A DNA stretch of 64,000 nt, from NCBI GenBank assembly GCA_017654935.2, contig CM065699.1, positions 12,031,966 to 12,095,965 on the forward strand. Reading direction: 5' to 3'. This document shows positions 1 through 13,400 of this stretch, in pieces. This stretch comes from Phymorhynchus buccinoides (Eukaryota; Mollusca; Gastropoda; Neogastropoda; Raphitomidae). Within the stretch, counting starts at the first letter, position 1. The number at the start of each line of letters is the position of its first letter. The notes beneath the pieces are model-generated. The model did no database searches, had not been told where the DNA came from, and worked only from the letters and a program-made list of their open reading frames with translations. Both the position numbers and the translations under genes were made by a program.

Positions 1-715
1 TTTTGTTTTGTACATCTATTTGTAAAAGAACAGAAGTAAATAGCAATAGGAATTGTTCGGAAATAATTAAGGGGAGTAATTTCATGGTGTGTGGGAGTTA
101 TCTTGCCTTACTTCAAACGGGGGAAGTTACTCTATTGTCAGGTAGATCCCCAGCTCTCGCCTCGTGTGTTTGAGTAGACACACAGCACTTAGAACACCGT
201 GTGTCATTCTAAAATTGATGTCATTTATACTGTACGTCACATTTTGCAAGTTCTATCAGTTTGTGGCCACCCTTGATTTTTCTATACAAAAATGTTTGCA
301 AGTCGCTGACTCGCATCCTGCGGTTTCAAGCTTCAACACCATGGTTGCTATGGCTTGTCCGCCTTGGTCAAGGTAAACAACTCTTATCACGAAATGCTCT
401 CCCCTCGTATTTTCCGAACATTGTCTATTTGAGCGTGACCCTGTGTGTTTCTTTGTTGGTATGTTTGACAGGAACATGTGCCAACTTGTACAATGTTAGT
501 AAAAATGTGGCAGAATTGTTCTCAATATTGCGACGACGATTGCACATTATGTCTAAAGACCCACTGACTAACTTAAGATGAAGAAAAAAATGTCCTCTTT
601 CTTTTTCTCTTTCTCTTCCCGCTTTAAAAAAATGGGAGTATGTTATTTTGCTTTCTGTCTGAAGTCCAGAATTCAATCTATGCTTTCACTCGATTCTTGG
701 AAGTTCTCAACTTCA
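1..715 (+). other. Window start: dispersed repeat and unassigned sequence
   Basis: From about 48 to 430 this matches the repeats at 31022 and (inverted) 29215. No exon or start codon for the coiled-coil gene was recognised. Confidence 0.6.
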
Positions 716-1146
716 TGTGTCAATGGGCTGTTGAGGTGGAGTTGTCGTTCTTAGTCCTTGTGTCAATGGGCTGTTGAGGTGGAGTTGTCGTTCTTAGCCC
801 TTGTGTCAATGGGCTGTTGAGGTGGAGTTGTTGTTCTTAGTCCTTGTGTCAATGGGCTGTTGAGGTGGAGTTGTTGTTCTTAGCCCTTGTGTCAATGGGC
901 TGTTGAGGTGGAGTTGTTGTTCTTAGCCCTTGTGTCAATGGGCTGTTGAGGTGGAGTTGTCGTTCTTAGCCCTTGTGTCAATGGGCTGTTGAGGTGGAGT
1001 TGTCGTTCTTAGCCCTTATGTCAATGGGCTGTTGAGGTGGAGTTGTCGTTCTTAGCCCTTGTGTCAATGGGCTGTTGAGGTGGAGTTGTCGTTCTTAGCC
1101 CTTGTGTCAATGGGCTGTTGAGGTGGAGTTGTCGTTCTTAGCCCTT
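716..1146 (+). repeat. 43-bp tandem repeat, 10 copies
   Basis: Unit TGTGTCAATGGGCTGTTGAG, GTGGAGTTGTCGTTCTTAG, then CCCT or TCCT. Copies differ at two or three positions only. Confidence 0.95.
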
Positions 1147-1772
1147 GAAGCCAGGTGGCGTCCTATCGAGAGGCAGTTTCTTAGCCACAGAAAACTCTTT
1201 CTCTCTGACTCGCTCGCCCGCATGCGGCAAAAAACTCTTTTATTTGACAAAGGGAAGTAATGTAAGATGGGAGAGTGATCTCCATTTGGGGACCAGAAGC
1301 GCTTATTATTATTATGCATGTTTTATGATTTTTGTCACAAGTGTTCTTAAGACGCTAGGATGGTTTTTGTAACTGTGGCCACTGATTTTTCCCCATTTCT
1401 ACAACTTTCATATCAATGTATTTGTTCAAGTCATTTTTAAGTCCTTCACCAGAAGAAGATAATGTGTTTAACGTCCTCCCACCTGGAACAGGTACATGTG
1501 AGACATTTATGAATATACAGAAAGTGGGTTGATCCTGGAGGTACCGCAATACCAGGAAAGACCCAGGATAAGTCTTTACCATTCCTGTGCAGTCTATAAT
1601 AGTTAACAGAGTATAAAGAAAATATTGTTTAACATTTTCATTTTCTTATACACGTTTTACTTTTTGTTTTCTTTCCAAATATGCAAAATATAGAGTACTG
1701 ATGGGGGTTGCGTACCCCTTAAGGCATTGGAAAAAATGACTCAATCATGATGTTATTTCTTTACGATTTCAA

Positions 1773-1812
<40 letters not shown>

Positions 1813-1826
1813 TTCTTTCCAAATAT

Positions 1827-1858
<32 letters not shown>
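1773..1858 (+). repeat. Poly-G tract with one interruption
   Basis: Two G runs split by TTTTCTTTCCAAATATG, which also occurs at 1667-1683. Length is probably unreliable. Confidence 0.8.
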
Positions 1859-1859
<1 letters not shown>

Positions 1860-2543
1860 ACGCACAGACCCAACCGACGCGCAGACCTGTTAGTACTCTA
1901 GACCATATTATTTTACATGTCATTTTGTTATTCCGAAAATAAAGTTTGGGGCAAACTCTTTACAAGTGTAAATGTTGATCTACCTGTTGTGTACTTTTTT
2001 TTTAGCCAGCGAGGGAGGACACACACACACGCACAGCTGATCCGTAGTCTCTCTCATTATGTTTTTTGTCCCTTTACAATGCACTGTTGCTAGAGACAAT
2101 AGGAATTGAATTCCAAAGACTCAAAAAAGTGCAATTAGTGTTGATTCGACACCAGAAATGTGGCCTTTAGACAACGTGTGCATGGGTGTTTTGTGATTTG
2201 AAGTAAATATGGAACATAATGTTAAAACGTACAAGTGCCTGTACAAATTCTTCAATCATCTCGGACTGCAAGAACTGTACATTAATTTAAGCTGGAAAAT
2301 GTTTGCTCCCTATCCAAACTCCCCCCCCCCCCCCCCCCCACCCCCCCCCCTCTTTTTTTTTTTCACAAACAGGAGAAAATGTTTCATGATCATATTGTAA
2401 CTGTAGCTCATTAACAATGATAAAATAATAAGTATTATAATAAATTGCTCTTGTTGCCAAATGAATGTTTCGTTTGAAATCCACAGAGCAATAAAAGTTT
2501 ATAAACTTGCAGTATCGGTCTTGGAAGAGTTTTTATTTAACAC

Positions 2544-2821
<278 letters not shown>

Positions 2822-3523
2822 CTCATGCATCTTTCACTTCCCGCCTGTTCCACGCACTTTTATTTCCCCCATATTGGTCAGACATATTTTTAATGTCAGT
2901 ATTCAAAAGTTGATTTTGCAAGCAAATCAACAAGTTGCATGCAACAATGCAAAGGCAGCAAGCCTGCATGTACACATTTGTACACACACATACGCACACA
3001 CGGACGTACGCATATATCTGCTTGAGCTGTTGCTCAAATGTACAATCCAATACTCAATCAACAGGTTCAAATATTTTCTGAAAATGCTTCAGAATAGGTT
3101 TCTTTTTCATGCTGACCTCATACAATATTGATTCTTATTCTCATAACCTATTCTATTCTGTAGTTTGGAATCCTAAAGTCAATTAAAAACAAGCAGACAA
3201 AAATAAAACCAAAACACAAAAGTTCCATACTCACTCAGGACTTTTCTTTTGTTCCTTCCCATGTTTATCCCTTCTTCAAACTGAAAACTCTCACTAATAG
3301 AAACTAGAAGAGAGAGACAGGTGGCTGGCTGTGTGTGTCAGACATTTTCAGGTAAAATTTTTTCAACTTTCTGGTATGAATTTCTTCTTCAAGCTCGTTG
3401 CCCTTATTCCTCAGATCCTCTGTGTGTAGTGTTGTGGTATGGACTTGGCAATTCAATCATTGTGATTCTTAGTCTTTGTGGTGCTTATATGCATGATATT
3501 TTCCCTACTGGCTGCATATCTAT

Positions 3524-4057
3524 TTCAGGTGACGCACTGCATGTTTTGGGGGCAATTTATGTTCACTTTTGTTTCTCAGGAACTAATAAAAAATATCTAC
3601 ATGAAATTTTGCACACTGATGCAAAACATGACCTTGACCATATATGCCAAATTTGAAGACTGTGTGAAGGCACTATGAAAGTATGGAGTCCACCTAAAAA
3701 AAAAAAAAAAAATCTTGGCCCCTCGACAGCACTGGATCCAAGTACTGCATAGTGATGCTGATAATTTGTCCACTTTCCTAAGACATCAAAGAGGCAATGG
3801 TCATAAAATTAGCATGTCTGAGTTGTTAACTCGCATTCTTTGTCTCATCAAACAATAGTAAAAATATTCATAGGATCTCGCTTGAGATAAAGATTGTGTT
3901 CATAGTGCCTTCACACAGAGTCTTCAAATTTGGCATATATGGTCAGGGTCAAGTTTTGCATCAGTGTGCAAAATTTCATGTAGATATCTTTATTAGTTCC
4001 CGGGAAACAAAAATGAACATAAATTGCCCCCAAAACATGCAGTGCGTCACCTGAAAT
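3524..4057. mobile_element. Foldback element with ~155-bp inverted arms
   Basis: Arms 3524-3680 and 3899-4057 are reverse complements with few mismatches (ATTTCAGGTGACGCACTGC against GCAGTGCGTCACCTGAAAT). The loop is about 220 bp. No coding capacity. Confidence 0.85.
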
Positions 4058-7000
4058 CGACTTTGTTTGTCGCATGGGGACATAATGTAATAGATCTGTA
4101 TTATTCTGTCACTCTAGAGTTCCTATATCAGCACCTTGCCAAGTGGTTATAATAAATTTGTGGTATTTAAATCTTCAGGGTTTGTGTGTGTGTGTTTTTC
4201 TTGTGCATTTTGAGTTTGGTTTTGTGGCATTTGAATCTCCAGCTTTTCTCCATGTTTTGAGCTTGTACCCTTGATGTTTCATGTTGGTGAAATTTCTCTC
4301 ATCAGTGCATGTGAAAGCGTTCACTTCTTCTTTCACAGACGGGAGAATCTGCTTTCAGATTTTAGACACCCAGATCACTGGATTGATTGTTGTGCTTTTA
4401 AGTGTGTGGACATTAAATTTTATTTTCTTTCATCACAATGGGGTTTTTTAAAAACTATTTATAAAAGAGATTTTATTTGCGTTTTAAAAGCGCAACTTCT
4501 TTTTGTTTTGTTGTTTTTTCTTTCTGTGGTTATGAGTATTGGACCTTTTATTTTTTTCCCTTTTTTTGTTAAGGTTTCTACCCTGCTGTTGCATGTCTCG
4601 CTGGTTGTGTTGGTGTCACTTTGTGAAGATGCGTGCAAAGAACACTTTGGCGACTTGATGTGTTTCTAGTCCATATTGTGTCAGTCCGTCTGTTTGTGTC
4701 AACAGTTATGCATCTACGTGCAAGAAGGGTTGTGGCAGGGCGTGGATAGGCATGCTTCCTTTCTTTTCTTTTTTCAACTTTTCTGTCTATTTTGCCTTTT
4801 GTTTCATGAAGTGTTTTATTTTCTTCCATCACAGTTGTTGTGGTGCTGAAGAAAAGTATATTATTTCCAAATGTTTCAGTTTTTGTTTGTTGTTGGGGGG
4901 TTTTCAAGTGATATTTTCAAAATATTCTTTTGTTGTCGTTTTCCCTTCTATTTGTGTTCAAAGTACAACATTTCTTAGTCATTTTTATCTTTATGTAATT
5001 GTGAAAAGACCTTTTATATGTGGCAATCATCTAGAAAAGGAGAATGAAAAGGCGAATGATGCACTGGGTATGTTCACAGCATGGTGTGGATCAACTTTGT
5101 CTGCTGTTGAGCTGTAGGATCCTGAATTGCTGCATGTTTTCAGTGTTACGAGTATGATATGATGTTGTGGTTTGTTTGTTAGGTGTTTTTTTTTCCTTTG
5201 TTCAGATTAGAGCACATTGATGTAGCCTTGAATTGTGATTAGCTTCTAAGAATAAATGTGAGATAAAGATATTAGCATAACGGAGTGAAATTGAAACTTG
5301 TGTTAAAATCTGAATAAATTATCCTCTTGCCAGACATGAATAAAAAAAAAAACAATAAATAAGAATAAAACTGAAAGAAAGAAAATCACATCCAGATTGT
5401 TTACAAGTAAGTAAAGAAGTATTTGTGCGGACAAGGCTTGCATATTCAAACTTAATTATCTATATGTGAAATAAAACATTTGGGGGGAAAATTCATGTTT
5501 AAACCTAGTAAGCAGAACTTGAATGTTGATGGATTCTGTAATGTTTTGCGTAAATGATGTTGGCTTACCCTGGCTAAAAGACTCTAGGGATTATCCCAAC
5601 AGAGAAAGCACTTGAACACTATGGTACAAGCGCATCAGCTACGGATGAGAACAATGTGACTGGGTTTTTTATTACCCCGCCACATGGGCAGCCACACTAT
5701 CTTCGAGGGATTTTGGAGACTGATGATGCTATGCTAGGAATTTGTGATGGCTAAAGACAATCCCCGCATATCTATGCATAGCATAACATTTTGTTGATTC
5801 GATGTAGCCTTGGTGTTCTAGCCTGTGTTAATTGGTCTGACACAGCCAAGGCGGTTGCATAAATAAATTTGCTTCTTAATACTAAAAAATACAATAACAA
5901 AAAAAGTGTTTTGTTAAAAATTTTAAAAAAGAGATGACATGAACGAGAATCACCATGAAAGAATAAAAATAAAAAGAAGGTTAGAAAGAGGTTACCTTCA
6001 TTAAGTGAAATAATATTGCTGAAGTTAAAGCATAAAAATGTTTGCTTAGAGAAGAGATAACCTGAAATTCGATAACAGACATTGAAACAAAAGATGAGCT
6101 AGCATTGGAAGGAAACGAGGAAAGATGAAAAGTGAAGATAAGGCTGAGAGAATTTACAATGTTAAATAAATAAAAAAGTAATATGTATTAAGCATGTCGT
6201 TCAAGCTATGAAAAAAAAATCATGTTCATGTGCAGGGTTATGCATATAAGAAGCATGTGCTTGTGTGTATAGGGGGAGGGAGGAATGTCTGTGAATGCCT
6301 TTTTTTGTATAAATTGAGGACATGTTAACAAGTATATGATTATTTTACATAATTGTGAAATGTTTTGGGGTATTTGTGTGTGTGCTGGTCTCCCATACAT
6401 GCTTTAATCATAAAAAAGACAATTTTGGGATGTTAAAAATTTTAGAAGAGTGAAATGAATCGTAACACAAAATGGAAGAAGGTGGGGTAAAAAATAAATT
6501 TTCTTCCTCACTTGAATCAGAATGCTGATTCTGCAAATGCACTATTGTTTTGACATGCATTCTCTTTATATTTTTTTCTGAACTATCATCTATAAATGTA
6601 TCACTATTTAGCTTGAGATTCATTATCAAAAGCATTATTGAAGTAACGAAAGCTATGCAAATGCTATAACATTTCTTGTTCACGATTATTAGCTAAACAT
6701 GCAGATTATTTGTGCAGATTATTTTCACAGAGTAAAAAAAAAAAAATATGGATGATGGTCTATTAATGGAACAAACTGTAAGATTAAAACAAGAGTTGCT
6801 AATGTCAACGCAGCAAAGCTACCAAATTTGTATGGATTGTACAGTGTTTCAAGTTATACGGTGTACCCCCAATATTTTCCACAACTCTAGCCATATTATA
6901 AGGCACAGTTGTCGTGGTCGCAAAAAAATATCTCCTGATAGTCGTAAATATCCCGGATTTGTGTTTTCAAGCTTTCCAGAATTAGTCTATTCATTTTAGT

Positions 7001-7177
7001 ATTGATCTCAACATTTATTTTCTTCTTTGTTTTTGCATACTGAAATGCGGTTGGAAATAAAGCAGGGAACTATTCAAAACATTAACTGTGAAATCATTGT
7101 CAAATATAATAGTACGTACAAGACAAACATGCATCGTAAACAGCCGTTTAAATAAACCACCGCTCCAACTCTTTCAG

Positions 7178-7420
7178 GTGAAGAACCTACAACGCTCCAA
7201 CGACCAGCTCAAGACAGACCTGGCCCAGAACAAAGCCGCTCACGACCAGGAAGCCAAGCAGCTGCGTGGTGACCTTGACCTAGTGCGTGACGACCTCCAG
7301 ATGACCCAGGCGGAGCTAGGCGACGCCCACCGACGATTGGCAGACGCCAAGGGCAACATTACGAGTTTGAACAGCGACTTGGAGAGATATAAGAACCTGC
7401 AGGAAGAAAACGCTTCAGAG
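7178..7420 (+). CDS. Exon A, first visible exon (81 codons)
   Basis: Preceded by a pyrimidine-rich CTTTCAG and followed by GTGAAT. It encodes VKNLQRSNDQLKTDLAQ and onward to LQEENASE, residues 1-81 of the visible protein, all coiled coil. Phase 0 at both ends, so upstream coding exons are expected. A decayed copy of its 3' end lies at about 8732-8780. Confidence 0.85.
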
Positions 7421-10400
7421 GTGAATGGTGGTGGTTTTGTCTGCATTTAATCTTCTTCTTGATTACTTAATTTGGGCCAAAAGCTGCAAAAAGAGGGTTA
7501 ACTCTTCTAGAGACATGTATTTTTTAGACGTTCTTGGTTGTCTGTTGCATCTCCAGGGGTGCATGTGGCTATGCCTGAAGCCTGAATTCAGGCAGTTTGA
7601 TGCAGGTTCAGGCAGTGGTCTGCCTGAAGATGAGGCTCTTCTATAAGGACCCAAGCTCTTGAAATGACCGTTATATCAAGGGCTGTGATAGAAAGTTCAG
7701 GCAAAAGCTTTGGTCACCGCATGCACCCATGCATCTCAACCGACAAGAGAATAATAACTATTTTTTCAAGTGCACATGTGTTGCTTTATAATGGAAAAAG
7801 TCACTGGCATAAGCTCTAAAGGGCCAGCCACACGTCCACTAAAATCGCACGACTGTACGATACGATTCGATCACGTGATCTCGATGCGCCAATCCCATTT
7901 GTTCTTGGAGATCCTTCTTCTTTCTTTCCTTCTTCTCTTTGGGGCCCACGATCATTAAATTGATCATGCTGGCACCCTTAGGAGAAAAAAAAAGACTGAA
8001 AAAGGGGGGGTCGGTTCCATCTAATACTGGGCCCAAGCTGCTGCATTGACATAGGGGGGTTCGGGTTTAGTGACCCAGCCAGCTCGCGCCCGCTGCTCGG
8101 GTCTGAGCGTGATGCTGCGTCCTGGAAACAGGGTGTGGAGGGGTTGAGTGAGTGGGGGGGGGGGGGGGGGGGGGGGGGGGGGGCTGATAGGCTTATTGGT
8201 GATCCCCTTGCACCGCTGACCCACTGGGGGTAGTAGCAGTGTAGGAGCAGAGGTCGTCCTGCCGCAGATCATTCCACTCCCTGATGGTCCTTGGGAGGAA
8301 TGCATTTGATCGATACTTAGTGCGGCATACATGATTGAATCGTATTGTACAGTCATGCGATTTTAGTGGATGTGTGGCTGGCCCTTAAAAATAGCCCAAC
8401 ACACAGTAGGGTACTTGGCTGTGAGTGTCTTTGCATTTGGTTAGAGTGTAGAGTGATGTACTGGGTGAATCAGACCTGTTTACTCTACTCTTTTCGAGTA
8501 GTATTCTACTCAATTTGGACCTCTACTACTCTTCAAAATTGAAAAGAATGCTCTAATTACTCATTTTCAGTGAACATTTTTTGATGGTTTAATGAATAAA
8601 AGTACACATTTTGCACCCAAACTACTCATTTCAGCTATCCAAACTACTCAAGACTTGTGTTGGTGGTAAACAGGTCTGCACTGATTGTAGTCAATCGCCA
8701 TGGTGCTAGAAGACTTAAATTAAATATGGGCCTAGAGAATGTAAAACTTTGCAGGAAGGAAACACTTCAGTGTTGATTGGTTGTTTGTTTGTTTGTCTTG
8801 ATTGGTCACTTATTTGGTCATGTGGTCAGTCCGTGCAACTGCTATGGCTTACTGAATGAAAGATGAATAATGAGTCGGTGTCGATAAGTGTGTGTGTGTG
8901 TGTGTGCGAGAGAGAGAGAGAGAGAGAGAGTTGCTTTGTATATGCGTTGTTGCTGGTTTGTCATTCTTAAACACTATTTTTGTTATCTACTTGTTGATGA
9001 ATAATTGATTGTAAAGCGCTTTAGGCTCATTTGAGGTAAAGTGCTATATAAATGTATTATTATTATTATTATTTTATTATTATTAATTATTATTATTATT
9101 ATTATTAGGTATTATTATTATTCATTAGGAACAGACAGCGGAGCATTATTATTATTATGCTTCATTATTTTGGGCCCAGAGTAATGCAGCAACTAAAGCT
9201 CCTCACTACCTATCCGCATGCAAAATCTGAGGGTCCTATATCCCTCCGTTCAAACGCCTATCATGGTAGCATAGTCAGCCAGGAACAGACAGCGGAGCAA
9301 ACATTCAGCACCTTTTGCTTCACAGCTGCTTAACTCATTCAACTCGTTCCGGCCATATATGTCCGGAATTAATAGGTAACTGTCAGTGAGTGGCTTAGCT
9401 GGCTGTTTTGACCGCCAGGTGGCATAACGCTCGAGTGGGGCTAATCCTCTCTATATTCTTAGTTGGGGATAAAGAGAGAGGGAGAGGGGGAGTAGACCCT
9501 CACCCTCTCTCTCTCTTGATAAAGACTCTTCAGTCTGCATATCCCCCAACTAAAGATATCACGACATAAGCACCTATTGAGTTGGTTGCCAGGGGAAGTA
9601 AATCTGTGTGCACACCATACCTTGGTCACTTCTAAATTCGCTTCGCTCCCTTAGACCACAATTTTGCCTCTAACTTTGCTTTTGTAGTTGTTTGTTGTGG
9701 GGATAACCAATCAGTGTGGAGAGTTTTATCTGTATAAAGTCTCTCTCTGAGGTTCAAAAATAAAGACATTGGACACAGAAAAGTTTTATCAAAGCAAACT
9801 AAAGTAGAGATATATATTAAAAAAAAGTCTGATCTACCACTTCCCTATGTCTAAACCTGAAGTGAAAGCCTGTAATCTTCTTTCATTTCTCCTTTTGTTT
9901 ATGTATGTTTTGTTTGTGTGTATGGCTGGAGTGATTTGTGAGGTTTTTTTAATAATTCAAAATCGTTGCGATGCGAATGAGTTAACAATGCATACATAGC
10001 TATTACACAGCAATCACAAATTTTTTAATACAGAATTTTAACCCCCCAAAATCCAGTGTGACATCACTAACTGACAATATTCTCCACAAACACACACACA
10101 GATCAGCCGACAGCAGCAAGCGCTGAAAGACCAGGAGGCCCAACTGTCATCGGCACGGCAACATGCCGCTGAGCTGGAGAACCAGGTGGAGGCGGGGAGG
10201 GATGAGGCGGAGAGGCTTCAGGCCAACGTCAGCGTGTGGAGACACAAATACCAGGAGAGCAGCGAAACGGTGCAGAAGATGGAGGCTTCGCTCAACAGTC
10301 TGCAGGACAAACTGCAGGAGAGCAGGGCTAAGGTGTGGTAAACTGTTGGTCTGTCTGTCTGTCTGTCTGTCTGTCTCTTTCTCTCAGTGTGTGGAAACAC

Positions 10401-13400
10401 AAGTTCCATGAGAACAGTGAAACTGTGCAGAAATTGGAGGCTTCACTCAACAGTCTGCAGGACAAACTGCAGGAGAGCAGGGCTAAGGTGTGGTAAACTG
10501 TTGGTCTGTCTGTCTGTGTCTCTCTTTCTCTCAGTGTGTGGAGACACAAGTTCCATGAGAACAGTGAAACTGTGCAGAAATTGCAGGCTTCACTCAACAG
10601 TCTGCAGGACAAACTGCAGGAGAGCAGGGCTAAGGTGAGGTAAACTGTTGGTCTGTCTGTCTGTGTCTCTCTTTCTGTCAGCGTGTGGAGACACAAGTTC
10701 CAGGATAGCAGGGAAACTGTGCAGAAGATGAAGGCTTCGCTCAACAGTCTGCAGGACAAACTGCTGGAGAGCAGGGCTAAGGTGAGGAAAACTGTTGGTC
10801 TGTCTGTCTGTCTCTTTGTCAGCGTGTGGAGACACAAGTTCGAGTAGAGCAGCAAAACAGTGCAGAAGATGGAGGCTTCGCTCAACAGTCTGCAGGACAA
10901 ACTGCAGGAGAGCAGGGCTAAGGTGTGGAAAACTGTTGGTCTGTCTGTCTGTGTCTCTCTTTCTGTCAGTGTGTGGAGACACAAGTTCCATGAGAACAGG
11001 GAAACTGTGCAGAAATTGCAGGCTTCACTGAACAGTCTGCAGGACAAACTGCAGGAGAGCAGGGCTAAGGTGAGGAAAACTGTTGGTCTGTCTGTCTGTC
11101 TCTTTGTCTGTCTGTCTCTTTGTCAGCGTGTGGAGGCACAAGTTCCAGGAGAGCAGTGAAACTGCTGAAATTGGAGGCTTCACTTAACAGTCTGCAGGAC
11201 AAACTGCAGGAAAGCAGGGCTAAGATGTGGAAAAGAAATCTCTGTCTCTCTATTTCTGTCAGCGTGTGGAGACACAGTCTGCAGGATAAACTGCAGGAGA
11301 GCAGGGCTAAGTAAAGGAAGCTAAGGTGTAGCTGGTGTCTGTGTCTGTATGTGTGTATGTATGTGAGCATGTAGAGACATGCTCCAGGAGAGCATGGGCC
11401 ATACAAAGATGGAAGCAATAGTGAATAGTTTGCAGGAAAGATAACAAAAGAGCAGAGCTAAAGTGAGAGAGAGAGGGAAAGATCAGTTCAGATTAAGATT
11501 AAATTTATAGCCCCATTGACAATTAAGGCCATATGTCAGGGCTGTCACCACATTAAATCTTACCATGTAATGAGAGAGATGTAGGGAGGGGGGTGGATTT
11601 GCCAAAATTCTGGAAAGGAAGTCGTCTGTGAACAGTTTTTAGGATAAACTGCAGACTGGCTGAGGTAAGAGAGAGAGAGAGAGAGAGTAGAGTAAAAACT
11701 TACACCAAAAAATGGATTCAGTTGGCAGTTATTCATACAGAAGAACCTTCCTTTTAACGCCTTGAAAAATCATTGAAAATAAGGTCTTAAGTGGGAGGGA
11801 GTTGTATAATGGATGTGATTTTAATACTTACAAGGGCAATGTCTGAGAGAAGTAGGTCTTAAGTGGGAGGGAGTCTTATAAGGGATGAGGCGGAGAGGCT
11901 TCAGGCCAATGTTAGTGTGTGGAGGCTCCTTTATACCTCTATATGAACCTCCCTTATACCTCTTATAAGGGAGGTTCCACTGTATTAAAATTTACTCGTT
12001 TTATAAACCGTTGGCACAGGAGCTGGACAAAGAGCAGGAAATCGAGCGCCTTCACAAAGAGCTGGAGAGCCTGGACTCGGCCTACCACGACTCGCACACG
12101 CAGGTGGGCAAGTGTGAGGACATCATCGGTCAGCTGACCAGGGAGCTGACCAAGACCCAGGGCGACCTGTCCTCCTCCAACGCTCGTGTGACTGACTGCG
12201 AAAAGGACATTGTCAGTTTGAAGCACAAACTGCAAGATTCCCAGCAAGAGGTAAATACAGGAGTTAAGCTTGGAGTTGAGATTGTGTAGGAGGCTTACCT
12301 AATTCCGCCCTGCGCCCGGCATTTTGTCGTGCGCCCTTGCATTTTGTCGTGCGCCCAGGCACAATACAGCATGATTTGTGTGTGGGTTTAATGCTTGTTT
12401 TGAGATATTGTACCTGTAATGAATAAGGTATGTGACAGTCTGTGAAAGGACATTGCCAACTTGAAACAGAAACTTCAGGATTCCCAGCTGGAGTATGAGT
12501 TGGTTTGGAAATGGAGTAGGTTTTGTTTTTTAAGGCCTTCACCTCCTCTCAGATGGAAGAAGGGTATTGCGATTATCTGTGTCTGGGCAGTTTGTCTATA
12601 TCTGTTAAATATTTAGTAAATTGTTGCAAGAAATCCCCTCAAGGTTTTTACGGTGGTATATTGAGAGAGAGCTAATGATTATGTCCAGATGAATAACTAC
12701 TGTGATGGTCTACTTACTGCGGTACTCAGCGCTTTGTTTTGTTTTATATTTGTGCCAAGGCTCATTTAGTAAAGGGGTATATGATGACAATTTTTTGGGG
12801 TCCTTATTTTTCGTTTGCCGTTGTGCTTATTCTTTTTTTTCACCTTACACTTTTTTTGCAGCATGATATTGTACCAAAAAGCTTGAATATACAAAGAGCT
12901 CGCAGTCCGCAGCTGACTGAAGCCGTTTTTTTTTTTTACTCCCACCCTTTCACCTACACTACAGGTGGGGATCATTGTGAACTCACTCACTGCCTACAAC
13001 AACACTAACACTTCCCACCTTCCACCTTTTCACCTTCCAGGTGGGAAGTGAGAAAGTTGGCTTCAATTCTTTGCAAGGTTTGTAGGCTGCGAAGTTATCA
13101 CTCCTTGTACCATTTAGGCTTTTTGATTGCACTCATATTAGATCATACCATGGCTGAAAGACTACCCTGGATAAAAGCACTTGAACACTATGGTACAAAT
13201 GCACCAGCTAGGGATGAGAACGTTACGTGTGTAACCGTTTTTGATTACCCCGCCATATGGGCAGCCACACTCCAACTTCAGAGGAGTACTCATATTATAA
13301 ATTAGAAAAAATTCACTTGTGACTCTTGGAAAACTATGAGACTTTTCTTTATCTCTTTGTTTACAGGTCTTGCAGGGGGACAAGAGAGCTCGTGACCTTG

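Noticed and set aside
6748..6999. 83-codon ORF starting MDDGLLMEQTVRLKQELL, as a possible 5' exon
   Set aside because: The opening looks helical, but it has an A-rich lead, no donor at a sensible place, and then runs into non-helical sequence.
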